Assembly: GCF_000218685.1 (NCBI RefSeq)
Contig: NW_006763297.1
Location: 62,001 to 126,000, forward strand
Reading direction: 5' to 3'
DNA from: Serpula lacrymans var. lacrymans S7.9
Lineage: Eukaryota > Basidiomycota > Agaricomycetes > Boletales > Serpulaceae
DNA length: 64,000 nt
Part shown: piece after piece, positions 44,401 through 57,680 of the stretch
Layout: each line of letters begins with the position of its first letter
How positions within the stretch are numbered: the first letter of the stretch is position 1
Position numbers and translations under genes: made by a program
Notes under the pieces: generated by a model
The model's input: only the letters and a program-made list of their open reading frames with translations
Told to the model about the DNA's origin: nothing
Databases searched by the model: none

Positions 44401-46828
44401 TTCGTTCACCACCGTTCAGGTTGACATCGTCGACAAGGTTCTTTAACTTTCAAAACAGGACACAAGCAAAACGCAGATCCTCAAGATTAGGAAGATACTG
44501 TAACCACTACCCTTATCGCCTTTTATGAAACAATCGATAGCGTCCTGTAGGAGGAAAGGGCCCAGAACAAATGATGTTTTCAAACTCAAATGTCTATGGG
44601 AGAAATGGCCCTTTGCATCGAGGCAAAGTCCCTTTAGATCGGTGCTTGCTAAAGGAGATGGACAATAGCTACGGCGTCAACTCTTCATTGTTTATCCCTT
44701 TCCTTACGTGCCTACAACATTTGTGTCATAGACAAAATGACATGAACATGACCCAATGCCAACCAAAATGTATCATGCTACCATGGCTTTCACCATGCTG
44801 GCCTGTGTTGTAATGTTACAAATCCAAGGAGGCATTCGAATCCGAGATTGTCTTCTAGCTAGAAAACAGCCTCCGCATTCTATACCGCTATTCGAGGAGC
44901 CGCATCAAACTCCGCAAGACAAGGCAATCTACAGAATTACTGTCAGATGAGTAATTGGAAAGACGGATCGCGGGATCACAGATAGCTTGGCAGACCAAGC
45001 AGGCCGGCCGGATTGTGGATTCTGAGTGGCCAAGAAGCTGAGCGCTGAGCGTTTAACAAGCCAATGTAACGGAAACAAAATTCCTCGCATGGAATAAGGA
45101 CTAGGAGCATCCAACCCCACGTCAAGTTCTATCCCGCTATCAGATGTGCTATTCTTGCAACAAATCCATTCCAGCATTGAGCAGGCAAAGGGGGTTAAAC
45201 TATGCTTTAATATCAGCAGTTGACGGATCAGTGCCGCGGTCATTGGACGGCGGTACATGTTATTAACCAGTTACACTAAACTCCGATTCTGCCAGATTCT
45301 GCCAGATAGCTCCTAAATATACGCAGAGACGAGATAGACGGGCTTAGACGAGGAAAGGAAACAGCATCAGTTGCGCAGTGTAATAAGCTCTCAAGCTAGC
45401 CAATCGCGGACCCATAAGATGATGTGCCTCGCGGAGACTAGTGGAAAAGATAATATCAGAACCTCTATGTCAGACAATCGATACTCAAAGTGGAATGTGA
45501 CATTGCATGCTGGTATGGTATGGTTGAAGGGGTGATTACCAAATTAGAGTACTGCTGTAGGTGTTGTGTTTTGACAGCCAAAAAGGAGGATCGTCAAGCG
45601 CGCGGGGTACAGATCTAGAGCACGAGGTAGCGGAGCAACGAAGGATAGCACCCGATCTGCTCAGGCTGCAAAGTATAGCGGTGAAGGTGAGACGAGGTAC
45701 GGAACTGTCAGATCGAGATAAGTAGCCGTTGGACGGATCAGGGTGCTGCCAGTGGGCGGGACATGCTCGAGCATGCTCGACAGGGAAGTCACAGTACATC
45801 AAAAGCAGGTACTTAGGCTCAGTCGACTTACACCCGAGATAAGCGCGCGTAGTCGAACATGATGCCCTGAACTTGAAGGCGGAGTCCGAAACTACACTGG
45901 GGATTCACAAGTTGATTATAGTTAGGAAAATTGAAGCATCAAAAAAGGGACTCACAGGTGGCCGAAGTTGTCGTGTCCGAATGCTCTTCTTTCTCCTTAC
46001 CAGTTGTAGACGGGCCTGCGTGGAAGTGGTGTGAGGGTCTAGGTCAAGTACATTCAATGATCAGTTCCTGATGCGAGGGGCCAGAACATACACGGAATAC
46101 AAGGATAGCCATATGGAGAGGCAGTGCGGAGGTACTATAGAGCAATAGAGCACGTTTCGCCGGAGAAACGGGAGATAATATTTGGGAAAGTGGACATGTG
46201 ATGGAGCGGACTCATTCGCCCTTCATCCAAGCAGAGAAGTTGCAGACCGCAAAGTCAAACCTCGAGGCAAGCCGGTCCCGGCTCGACTGCCTCGTTGTAT
46301 TTTCAAACTGGTAGCAAGTTCGACCGGCTGCGATTTAAATTCAGCTCGGAAGGACATTGTACTTGGGACTTCTACAACGAGATACACGAGCTCTACAATA
46401 ATTAAGGCCCAAGGTACGGAGGTGCACGAAGATACTATCGAAACACCTCGGGTGGAAAATAATCCGAATGTCGTTTTGATGTCACAGTCGCGTGTATGTT
46501 TGAAGGCCTGCTCTCCGGTTTGATCTCATTCTTTTCTCAGCGCTGCACGAGTGTCCCGATCGACATCCCAATTTGGGAGTCTCCACAGTGGATTAAAATC
46601 CACACACGACAAACCACTTCTCTCGGCCACTTTCAACCCATAAACCAATCTCCTCCACTCAGTGACCATGACGCTCTGATACCTAAGCACCTAACGCACT
46701 CCCCCTAACTTTCGTTCCACTTCGCTCCACCTTGCCTCGATCTCCTCCGCTCGGATGATGATAGTTTGATCTTTCCTGGACGGCGACTTACTTGCATTGA
46801 GGCTCCATTATCTCTGTTCCAATCCACC
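41455..46828. other. 5.4-kb gene-poor region
   Basis: Both strands show only short frames (below about 135 codons) with no recognisable domain, no consistent exon series and no repeat shared with the rest of the window. AT-rich stretches follow the complex I gene. The right end should hold the phosphatase promoter and has CT-rich runs near 46700. A non-coding RNA could not be detected by reading. Confidence 0.5.
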
Positions 46829-47596
46829 ATGATCCGTTTTGAAGGGATGTCCCCTGATGTCGTGCAAGCGATGTGCACGCCTATGCATAGAATACTTCCT
46901 ACGTCCACAGCCCAGTCGCAGTCGCAGTCTCGGTCGCAATCCACCCAATTACAGCAGCAGTCGACTCCAAGTTCTGGCAGTCTCTATCTCGGTTCCATTT
47001 CTGCCACAATGGACCGCGACCTCCTCCGTGCTCATCACATCACACACCTCGTTCAGGTTCTCGACGTACCATGGCTTCCTATCTCAGAAAAAGACGGATT
47101 CAAATGTCTCCGCATCGATATACTCGACATCCCCACTGTTGACCTGCGTCCGCATCTCGAGGGCGCGTGCGGTTTCATTGCAAAAGCACTTCAAGGAGGC
47201 TCAAATGTACTTGTGCACTGCCAGCAGGTCCGTATTCTCCCGTTTCAGTTGACCATTACATTACTCATCAGTTTGGCTACTTAGGGTGTATCTCGCTCTC
47301 CAGCAATTGTCATCGCTTACCTTATTCACGACCTTGGGATGACTTTTGATCAAGCTCATGCTCTCGTAAAACGTCACCGGCCATGTATCAATCCTAACCC
47401 TGGCTTTGTTAACGCCCTCCGCGCTTGGGAAGGAAAATGGCATGCGCCCCCTGTTGTAAAACGTTTTGCTAGTTACACAGGCTCCAGCGGTAGCCCCAGT
47501 GGGAGTGCTAGCGGACAGCCGGCGTTTACGAGAGGTATGAGTTATGCAGGTGGGGCATCTGGTGGTACAGTAGATGACAACAGCCATGCAAGATAG
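46829..47596 (+). CDS. dual-specificity protein phosphatase
   Basis: Two exons (46829-47227, 47285-47596) give 236 aa. The signature HCX5R reads HCQQGVSRS (His130, Cys131, Arg137) and is split by the intron between the second Gln and Gly. The preceding acid loop is in RIDILDIPTVDLRPHLEG, and GSLYLGSISATMDRDLL marks the N-terminal end of the fold. After the catalytic loop come AIVIAYLIHDLGMTFDQA and RPCINPNPGFVNAL, both standard for small dual-specificity phosphatases, which remove phosphate from Ser/Thr and Tyr. N-terminal Gln/Ser-rich stretch (about 28-50) and C-terminal Gly/Ser tail look disordered. Start chosen at the first in-frame ATG (MIRFEGMSPD). Substrate unknown. Confidence 0.92.
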
Positions 47597-50500
47597 GTAG
47601 CCGAGTCTACACCGTACGCTCTCAGTTTTATCAATCTCGGTGTCCGTCAATGACTGGTTTCAAAGAGAAATAGCCATATGCTTTCGCTTCCATACATTTA
47701 GTTCATACATTTATCACACGCACACTACACTTTACCCATCATCTCACTCGGCGTTTTTCAGTTCCCAGGCTTTTACATTTTCTGTACTGTCCTAAATGCG
47801 GATAATTAGGCTACTCTTGTATAGATGTAAAATATCTGGCTTGTCGTCGTACACGCTGTAGATGTCATGTTTTTCTCTTGCCCTTCATGTCCTTCGTGTC
47901 TCCCTTTCTTTGCTATTTGGGTACCCGGTCACATCTGCTCTTTCGCGTTCCGCCGTGGTTTGGTTGAATGTTTTCTATGTTATGGTTTTACTTCAGGTTT
48001 CATGCACTCGACTATTTAATTTTCTTCAATAAACGGGTCTTTTCATAATTTATGTCTAAAGTGGTCCTCTACGGCGGGCAGCTGGGCTAAATCGGTCAAA
48101 GTCTCTGTCGACCTCGACTCCTTAAAAGTCATTGCTATGCCTCCCTCCCTGTAGAGACCTAGAATAATTCCATCATTGCACCCAACCAGTTATTTGTCGT
48201 CATCAATCGTGCTTTCAGCAATTCCTAATGTGATCGAAGTAGACAAGATATCCAAGTATGACGCGCTCACCTCAAACGGGAAATTTCGAGGTTTTTGAAT
48301 ATCAAATACCTTTGACTGAGATCGACACACCGACGACATATGGTGACGTCCCCCGGGCACGATCGCGCTCTAGGATACCACCGTCCTCAAGTGCATAAAA
48401 GTGATCCAGATCGGCGGCGGGGGCTAAGCTTAATGGAACCTCTTTATATTTCAATAGGTTTGTGGTTTAGGCCCATCTTAGAAGGAATAAAACGTCACCG
48501 TGCCATCACTGCAACACTGGAGAGAACTCCAATGAAGTCAGAAGACGTAGTACAGCAGGGGCTAGTGGCGACCGATGGGCGGGTCCGTGGGGCAGATAGT
48601 TTATGATCCACATATATCGTAGCTCCAGAGACATAAATGCCTATACACAGCTAAGGCATAGGCCTGGAAGACCTCGAGGGAGAACATGTCAATTCAAGGA
48701 AGCTGAGAAGCGGCATCTTAGATCCCTATCTTTCTGCCCAGATTCAAGATTGCAAGGTTTTTAACGTGAGACTATCAAATGGGATAGATTGGCAGGCAAA
48801 TACGGCTCATTTTGAACCATGGCCGTGGCAAGACGACTATGAGTTATTAATTAGCTCGCATAATCGCCGGTGGCCCTTGGTGCCGAGCTCTTGATCAGTG
48901 AGATCCAGAAGCTTTAGGGGCCTGGAACTCGCTACGAGGGAGGGCGATCAACCCTTCGATCTCGTGTCCCTGTTGTCCATTTTTGATTCCGGTGCCTATC
49001 GATCTCGCGGTCCTGACGTCGAATTTTCAGAAAAGGGCTGAGCATGGGAAAAGCACACAGCACAAAGCTGGCCCGTTAGGCAAGTACGCCGCCACTGTCC
49101 CGCCGCCGCATCAGTACAGAACCTGACATACTGAGTACGGTACTTACGACTCCTAATCAGATGAGTGAACCTTCTCGCATGGAAACCACAATTCCATGAA
49201 CTGGAATTATTATTCGAAAGTCAGTTGTGTCGTAAAAATTAAGATTAGATGGGTCTAGAATAGCGCTGACCGTTGAAATCTATACAATTTGTAATATTTG
49301 GGCCGCATTTGACTATTGATCGTGAGAGTCTACCGTGTGTGGAGCGGGGTGCACGAGAGCCACCGGTACCACCAGCAGGAACCACTGCTCAAGAAGTAGC
49401 GTATTTGTATTAATATCGCGTGCCTGGCTACCACACCTTCGCGATGAGCCTAGAATCAGCTCGACACAATACATTAAGTAGGAACATGACATACATATTA
49501 ACACAGTATCTTCGCACATTATCGACCAACTGCTACGCACAATAGTGGGTGACTTATTTTGCGGTTAATGCACATTTGGAGAATCAGCGGAATGAGTCGA
49601 ATATGCTTCCCTAGAATCAATAAAGACAGCGATGGAAAAATCACTGCATCATGTTTGGTGTTGAAAAGATGACCCGTTGATGCTTGATCGGAGCGGTCAA
49701 AATGGTCGTATTACATATACTGAATAAACACACACGAAGGATTAGTAAACCATGGTAAAACGGGCAAGGTGGGTACCGCAGAAGCTCTTCGGAGGTGAGA
49801 CCATACTACGAAAACAATCCGCTGAAATGAGATCATGCCATTACAAAAACGAGCCAGCACCATTACGTACTGCTCATATTTTATATTCTACCGTCAATGG
49901 CCCATATCGTTGTGGAGTTAAATTGGCTGGTACGTGCATTATTTGAATGGATGAGCTCACTGCCAGTGCCGGTGGTCTGTAGAAGCGCCGTGGGAACGTT
50001 ACGCGTTACTGCCTGCTCGGTCCACACATCTGAATTAGCGCCACAATTTGTGGCATCTATTGGTCGAGACTAATTTGATAGGATGAAATACATTCTCTCT
50101 CCTAAACGGTATGCTCTAGGGGAGACTAGACAAGTACTACTGTTTATACATACTCAATTTCGATGCCGATAACAGATTCTGACTTCAAAAAGTCTCCAAG
50201 TACGATATCCGTCCGTCTTATTCGTTATCCAAATGGTCGCTGAGGTAAGAGGTCCTTGAAACTTGAAGTCGCATCTGCGATCCTCCTTACACACCATAAA
50301 CAATTCAGCGTGCCATAGACACTATACCAGTCTAGAGCACAAGTTTTGCTTGATTGTCAGGACTCGCCGCTTCGCAAAATTGTATTTCGCAATCCTCTGG
50401 CAAACAATACCTAATCAAGACGTTGCAATGTTATCAATCAGTTCGAAACGATTCGAGCGGCCTTCCAAGCAGCCACAACTTGAGAGTGTGCATCTGAAAA

Positions 50501-52148
50501 GTTTCGCATGCGATAGGTAACTATGTGACTGAAGGTTAAGTATGGAAGAATATGAAAGATATCAAACAACTTCGTTGTGGATGAAGATCGAGACTTAATC
50601 GAAATTTGATCGTAGATTGGTCCGTGTAGTTGAATGCGTTGATGTTGACACTTCCATAAAAGCATGTGACAAGTGCTTTGGCGTATAATGATATGGAAGT
50701 TGCAAGGACTATCGGACTATCGGAATTTAAGCGTGGTTATCTAGGGAAAGGTAACATCGATAGCAACAGCAACGCTCTAACAAGGTGAGTGGAGTGATGG
50801 CGTATCCCTTTGAGCAATACTGCTCGAGGTTTCATGTAGACCCTTCATTTCCTGCAAGTTTACATGTTAGGGGGCTGCTTCCACAACAAAATGATGTTTG
50901 TCATCAACGTACATGGAGGATAATCCACTTCGCTACCAAGACTTTGTGCAATACAGTGTAATGCTTAGGTTCTCGCACCTTCATATATGCATCGTGATAT
51001 GGCCCAGGAACTCTTCGTGATTCATCTTCTGCGAACTTCAGATAAAGCACTGGAAGAACACACGACCGCAGAGATCCCCACTATTATGCAGGGGTCAGCT
51101 TCATTAACTAGTTGCAGTATCTCATGAATGTGACGAGGCCGTTCGTCAAACCATACAACTCCGGGCCGACAAAGTTGGCCACATTTGGGGCATCGAGGAA
51201 GGTCTGACCAACGTACCGCAGGCTCAGGACCACCAGCTTCGATGACGAGTTCAGTACATTTGAAAGCCGGACGGATTGGGGAGTTGTAAATTGTTTCGTG
51301 AAAATCGCGCTCATGAGCAGTTCAGACGACGTCGAAGAGTCAACTGTGCATCTCTATAGGATAGAGAACATTTGTTTCGTGGAGTTCCTTTATGGTTCCT
51401 CGAGGGCGAGAGTATTCTATATTCTGAGTAAAGTGTGTACACTTTGGATTGGGGGAGACGCTGTGGCGAATGCGTGGAATGGCCAGTCGAGCGAGAACAT
51501 AGTGAGCGGCATTTGGAGCGGCATTTAGGACTCTGTTGGTGGCAAAGCAATGTGGTAATTGAACACAATTATACCGTACGAGTACTCACTGTTCTTGCCT
51601 ATGATGGAAGAACTGCACTCGAGCCTGGTTATCAGCAAAAGCTGAAGGGGTGTTTACAGATGCGACATCGTATTTAAGCCAGAACCCCCACTACCTCTAA
51701 AAGTAGGAATTCCGAAAAATGTGTGTCAGCGCAGTTCACAAACGACAAGCAAACCGGAAGCTGCGGATAGACGTCGAGCGTCAGAAAATATTATAATTTT
51801 CTGAGCTGGAAACAAGACCCGTTGGAATACTTCGATGTCGGATGACATGATGGTTTAAACGTTGTATCCAACATTGAGAATGGTCACGGATCTGGGTCTG
51901 AATTCTTAGTACTACACCCACACAGACCGACGCCTGCGGCCTTCTGAATCTCTTTCTGTGCTTTCATACTTTGTTGACCTTCAATAACGAACGTGTTCAC
52001 AGTACTACAGGACCAGGCAGGTGCTTGCACATCAACCAGAAGGGACTAGTAGCCGCACACGAATGCAACATGGCAGAAAAAGTGAGCAGTACCCAAATGT
52101 ACTTGCCCAGGCATTTATAAAGGCAATCCCACATCACCAGTCTCGTCG
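47597..52148. other. 4.5-kb gene-poor region
   Basis: Apart from the phosphatase 3' untranslated region (an AATAAA lies near 48030), no gene is recognised. A - strand frame at 51108-51314 ends in a protein-like stretch (VVLSLRYVGQTFLDAPNVAN) and may be the tail of a decayed gene. The last 400 bp should hold the 5' exons of the membrane-HET gene, not resolved here. Confidence 0.5.
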
Positions 52149-54821
52149 TTGCCGCGGCCAGCATCGTCAGTCACAGTAACACAGGTGCAGGCACCGACTG
52201 GCATGTCATTTCACCTAGACATTTTCTCTGCGCAACACTTCCTTATGGACAGAGGAACCAGCTCAGTGAATCAGGTTGACCAAACTACGGTTGCCAGCGC
52301 TGAGTTCTCGTCCATCGTTCCTGGCACTCTCATAAAAAATACTATTGTCATCCAATCCTCACGTAGTGGGGCTATTATCGGTGGCGTAGTAGGAAGCACG
52401 GCTGGCCTTGTACTTCTCGGTCTGCTCATCATTTATCTACGTAGGAATCGAAGAAAGGACAATTTTGATGCCAATTCCAAAGCTCAGCACGTCCTCAATC
52501 TCTCTACCAGCCAACAGACTGACCGAGGTAGCCAAAACGAGGTACCGCTATTCCCGCAATACTCAAGCAGTCGCGAAGGAATCACCCAGCAAGACGAAGA
52601 ACATCCGAATCTCTCTCTGAACACAAACACAGGAGGATCATACTTATCCGAAGAAAATGCTCCCCTCTGCTCAACGTGTGCAGGGCTAAATTTTCACCTT
52701 TTGCTCCGCAATGGCGTTCAGAAGGAGAATGCGTTTCCACTCGGGCCTCTAATAAGCATCCTTCAGAAATCAGATCATTGTGGGTTTTGCCGCCTCGTGT
52801 CCATGGTAATTCGTCAAACCTGGCGTCTAGATAAGCTTCCGGACGTTGATCTTTCAGAGATTAACTGTGCGCTGTACTCCATGAAATACGGTTATCTGCA
52901 TTATCCTGAACCTGCTTCAACTGAACTATGTCATCGCCTTTATGTTCATCCCTCCGGTCGTCCGTGGGAGATAAACACTGCGATGCGTGCTTCCCAGCAA
53001 GGATACATGTTAGATATTCAGCTATTAGAAGAGGATGCTCCCAAGTTTGGGAGAACAAACGAGCTGCACGGACGAAGGATGGGTGAAAACTTCGACGTGA
53101 GACTTGCGAAGAAGTGGATCGAGCTCTGTGAAAATGATCATGGAGATGCTTGCGAATCGGTATGGTGGCGGGGTGACGACAAAAATCTGCCTGGATGCGT
53201 ACGTATGCTTGATGTGTCGAGCATGACTGTGGTTCCTGCACCGCCAGCATGTCGTTACGTGGCCCTAAGCTATCTTTGGGGAGGCATGGGAGGGGAGTAC
53301 TGGACAACTCGAGCGAATTTGGAGCAGCGTTCAATATCCGGTGGTCTTGATGCGTCTATGTTACCTGGAACTATTAGTGACGCCATTCAACTTGTACGTC
53401 AGCTTGACGAACGCTATCTCTGGATCGATGCTCTGTGTATTATTCAAGACGACCCAGAAGACAAGGGTGTGCAGATTCGTGTTATGGAGCTGATATATGG
53501 CAGTGCCGTCTTCACGATATTCGCTGCTGGCGGGAGCAATGCCGATGCACCTTTACCTGGCCTTCGTCCTGGAACTCGTGAACGCAAACAACATATAGAA
53601 ATTATCCAAGATCTTCACCTTACCGTGCCGCTTCCAATACCCCGTGGTGCCATCTCTCAGACCGTCTGGAACACACGTGGATGGACGTTTCAGGAGCTTG
53701 AGCTCTCACGTCGTCGGATATTCTTCACAGACCAACAAGTCTACTTCGAATGCGGGCAGGATGTGTGGTGCGAAGATGTCGTAGCAGAGTGCGAGCGTCA
53801 GCCCTACACGCACCAACCATTACGGTATAACGGAGTCGGAGATTTCATTTCTCTGCGCCCTCCAAAAAGCTGGGACAAAGAGGGATATGTGGTAGACTAC
53901 ACAAGTGCCATCGGGCGTTACACGCAGCGTCAGCTTACCGTGGAGTCGGACATCGTAGATGCTGTCACTGCACTTACGAATGCATGGACGAAAGCCTTCA
54001 AGTTGAATGAGGGTGATCCGATGAAAGCATTTCGCTTTGGGATGCCTATTGCGCACTTAGACGTTGCACTTTTATGACAGCCTGAGCCAAGCACACCACA
54101 TTCCAGACGTTTAGTCGATGGGAGCGAGGATACACCGTGGCCTTCCTGGTCATGGGCGGGGTGGCGGGGTGCCCACCGCTACTTTGATGACCGACAATTC
54201 GTCAACTTTCATAGAGGAAATAATTACCCACTGCCCACAGAGTCATTGGTTAATCACTGGTTCATTGTAGAGGAGAGTGGAGAAATTGTTTCACTAGATG
54301 TTACCTGTATAGATCGAATCATTGTACACCCAGAGAGGGAGTCAGGGTTGAGACGGTATTCACCTCCACGAGGGACAGTTGATCAACTGCAGCTCGACAT
54401 TAGAAACATCCATCCCAAAGAACCCGGTACTCTCATCTTTCGGACAAGCTCTGCGTACTTCAATGTAACAGAGCTGGAAAACGATGCCAGTGGTATTCCA
54501 GCTGTGGGGACGCACCACGCCGTCTTTTCATTATTGTCCAACGCACCTCCGTCTTCAGCTCGGGTGGGACGGGTTATCTTACCGGTCTCCACATGTACAC
54601 CAGTGTCTCTCGAGTTTGTAGTTCTATCCCGTACGGGCGGACCATTGGGCGCATTCGATGAAGATATTTTTGGGAAACGGTATTCTGATTGCTTTTTATA
54701 TGTGATGGCGGTTCAGAAGATACACCAGAGGAAGACGTTGGAGCGCATTGGAGTGGGTATAATCTTCGAAAGGGCTTGGATTGATTCCCTGGCAAATGAA
54801 AAAGTGGTGTTGCTTCGATAA
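52149..54821 (+). pseudogene. HET-domain protein with N-terminal membrane segment, one in-frame stop
   Basis: The frame is open from 52149, with one stop (TGA, 54075-54077), and continues in the same frame to TAA at 54821. The open frame has no ATG at its left edge (first in-frame ATG 52203), so a 5' exon is likely. Layout: Ser/Thr/Val-rich segment, one membrane helix (AIIGGVVGSTAGLVLLGLLI, from about residue 75), a basic stop-transfer stretch (YLRRNRRK), a polar linker, a Cys pair region (CSTCAGL, CGFC), and the HET domain from about 369: YVALSYLWGG, YLWIDALCIIQDDPED, MELIYGSAVF, RGWTFQELELSRRRIFF. HET domains trigger cell death after fusion of incompatible hyphae. The stop replaces the Trp expected in ALLWQP. 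The 247 codons after the stop hold WPSWSWAGW, usual for HET proteins. Either a recent null allele or readthrough. Confidence 0.85.
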
Positions 54822-55243
54822 TGAATGGTGATGTGCAAGTACGAAGCAGTTCATCGAGGAAAATAACGCGATGGCAGGTTTAAAGCAGAGACTGCAGCAT
54901 AAGTATTTAGATCTGAAGTCTGACGAAACCAATCAATCTATATAAACCTCTGAAGGTACTTGTTAACAGTCTCTCGGACTTTGGGTGATATCTCAGACAA
55001 GATCTCACTCATTTCATTCCTCAAACACACATGGTAAGCAAATTGCGTCGCTATCAAAAGTATGCAAATAAATGATCAACATGCCCATATCGCTCCTACC
55101 CCGCGCTCCTTGCTGAGAACTAAACCGCTCTCGTGACGTTGACAACAACAAGGGTAAGTCCAATATATTGCCAAAAAGAGGGGTCTGTACCATACCATAG
55201 TATGGATTGATGTGACAGTACAAAGCTCTATCCGACTGGTCTA
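54822..55243. other. intergenic (convergent 3' ends)
   Basis: About 420 bp between the HET gene and the dehydrogenase. No ORF or repeat is supported. Confidence 0.6.
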
Positions 55244-56651
55244 CTACTGAAAATATTCAGCCACGATATCTCCAATCTTCGGTGTCACTCCAGACAATAT
55301 CTCGATAGTCTCATTCTGTACCAGTACACGGTCGTAAGTGACTGAAGCTTGGAAAGGTGAGATGAAGGAGGAACTATTGCTCACCCAAATCTTTTCCTGA
55401 AGCATTCCCCCTTCTTTGCTTATCACAAAATCACTCGGTTCAACAACTTCAGCCAAGTGCACGTAACCTCCCTTTAGCTCTTCTTCACACCCGCTGCCAC
55501 CTTTCTTTCTTGCGCCAACTGCAGCATATACCAGTTGACGCGCTCCTTGTTCGCTGGTCCAAGCTAACAGTAGCTCCATCATCCGCACAAACATATTGAG
55601 CATCGGTCGTGAATAATGAAAGCGTCGCAACTGGGAATAACAGTAGCCTGGGTTGACGGCAACTGCAGCCATAGGTGTTTTCAGACGGAGGTGCGCCGCC
55701 ATAGCCCGTACGAAGAAGAGATTGAAGACTGGAGGGCCATGGAGGCGTCAGATGCAAAACGAAAGGAATTGTCAATTAAGAAACATACGTTTCGTTTGGT
55801 GATATCGACGCCTCATGGCACTTATGTTGCAAGGAGAACTTTTGTAAGCCAGATCTATCGCACGACGGGAAATTTTCACTCACTTCGTTGTACAGTAAGT
55901 TTTATCACTAAGCTTTGCCAAAACCTTGGGGGAATTCCTGACTTCATCCTCGATTGTAGCCCAATAGTGGACATCACTCGAGACGATCACCACCCGTGAG
56001 GGTGATGAGAGTGTTCCGGCTGAAATCATGTTTGGCATGAGAAGGAGTGACAAGAGGGCTGTGGACAAATGATTGACTTGGATTCTGTATGTGGATCGAA
56101 CAGAGTGATGTTATATGAGCGCGCCCGTTCTCATGATAAGGACATAGAGGCACGCACGTGGACTCCCAGCCATCCTTCGCCTCCTCATAATTAAGTTGGA
56201 GTATTCCAGCATTCATGACGAGAATATCCAGCCCCTTTCCCTGCTTTTTCTTGTTAAACCTATCTGCGAATGCCTTGACAGATGAAAAATCGGCTAGATC
56301 GATAGGCCATAGCTCGGACTCTCCGTATTTGGTCTCCCTTTTTACCTCTGAGAAAATAAACGTGTTAGAACACGACGTGTATCAAGATGGCCGCAGATCA
56401 ATGGTTCATCGTATGGTTCGAGTCATAGTCAACAACGACCCACCTTCGATGGCTTCTCTACCTTTCGTTTCGCTCCTGCAGCCCAATATGAGCCTTGAAG
56501 GGTTCATACGGGCAAAGTGCTTCGTTGCTTCGAGGCCGATACCGACGTTGGCACCAATGACCACGACGGTTTTGCCTCTCAGATTAGCCTTCTCGACAGG
56601 CGGAACAGTGGACCACTGGTCGAAGATAAACTGCCAGATTGGTTTTCTCAT
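55244..56651 (-). CDS. short-chain dehydrogenase/reductase (retinol-dehydrogenase-like)
   Basis: Six exons splice to about 348 aa: 56651-56444, 56347-56158, 56084-55884, 55820-55789, 55728-55385 and 55315-55244. Motifs of the classical SDR fold: cofactor loop GANVGIG (about 33-39), MNAG, catalytic Ser in VIVSSDVHYW, and the catalytic pair in YHQTK, followed by VNPGYCYSQL. The Arg in LGCRSETKGRE after the second strand suggests NADP(H). The type is common in mushroom genomes; the substrate (lipid, retinoid-like or xenobiotic carbonyl) cannot be told. The last intron is 69 nt and in frame, so retention would add 23 residues without a stop. The YHQTK exon is only 32 nt. No signal peptide. Confidence 0.9.
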
Positions 56652-57680
56652 ATTCTTATGTTGTTTCGTGTTCTAAAGGACCTGTTAGTGAAGAGGTGCT
56701 GAAAGTGAGGGGGATTGGCGAGAGTTGGGCGCAGCTTATATATTGCACTATAGGGGTGACGGGACGCCATCACGATCTTCCATTTAAGTTACTAATGATG
56801 ACTGTTTTTCCAGTCTCCAGGTAAGTTATTCATATCTAGTTATTCATGAAACACACTACATCCCCTGTGGACTGTGGAAAAACATGTCGATAATGTATCA
56901 CTGGCGCGCCGCAAGAACGCGAGGTTAAACGGCAGGTCACGTGAAATCAAAGAGTCAGGAACCGACTGGCCGCGCCGCACGAACGCGACGACATTTTCTT
57001 GTAGGAACTAGAGGCATCGGGGACTTCCTTATTCACCGCACATCTCGTACGCTTAGCAGTGAGGTGAGTCGATATTTCAAGCTTGATTCTTTTCACAATG
57101 CATTGTTCTCCATCACGGTCATCACACCGTAAAGAAAGCTCATTCTCTGCTTTGGCAGCTCCATATCTGTGAGAGAAATCGACGGGACGTCGTGCTCACA
57201 TGCTTTTCATGCTAAACTGCTCTGTATGTTTGCCTTGCTTTGATGCCTTTCAGCCCTCTGTCTGGCCTTTAGAGCTCAACCTTTACATGCTCTCTGACGT
57301 TTTATATGATGATAACCAGTGGCAACCTACAGGGGAATCCTCGCTGTGGGACGCTGCTGAGGGGCATCAAGATCGTATCCAAACATCACTTCGAATTTTC
57401 AGGCGTTGACCAGCGGCTCCCGTGAAGCACAATAAATAAGATCAGTGTTCAATACGAGGGGTGAAAGTCGCATCTAAGCCGTTTGTTCACCATGACTTTG
57501 ACTTGTCGCGATTTCTCAAGCAGCACGATACGAGTTCCTCGAAATAACTGTCGGCATAAAGGCATCATTTAAACTTTGACGAACCACGGCCTAGCCTGCG
57601 TGTAAAATGCCTCAGAGTCGAGACACGGTATATAAATATATGAAATGGCTAACTTGTCCACTCTTCTGGCTCGAAAATGG
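56652..57680. other. intergenic, promoter of the dehydrogenase
   Basis: No gene is seen. Two near-identical 18-bp GC-rich motifs (56905-56922 and 56971-56988, one mismatch) flank a CACGTG box at 56938-56943, about 250-340 bp upstream of the dehydrogenase start. Confidence 0.5.

Noticed and set aside
51108..51314. Tail of a leucine-rich or F-box type gene
   Set aside because: A short protein-like stretch only; no upstream exons could be joined.
52861..53334. 157-codon - strand frame
   Set aside because: Antisense shadow of the HET domain.
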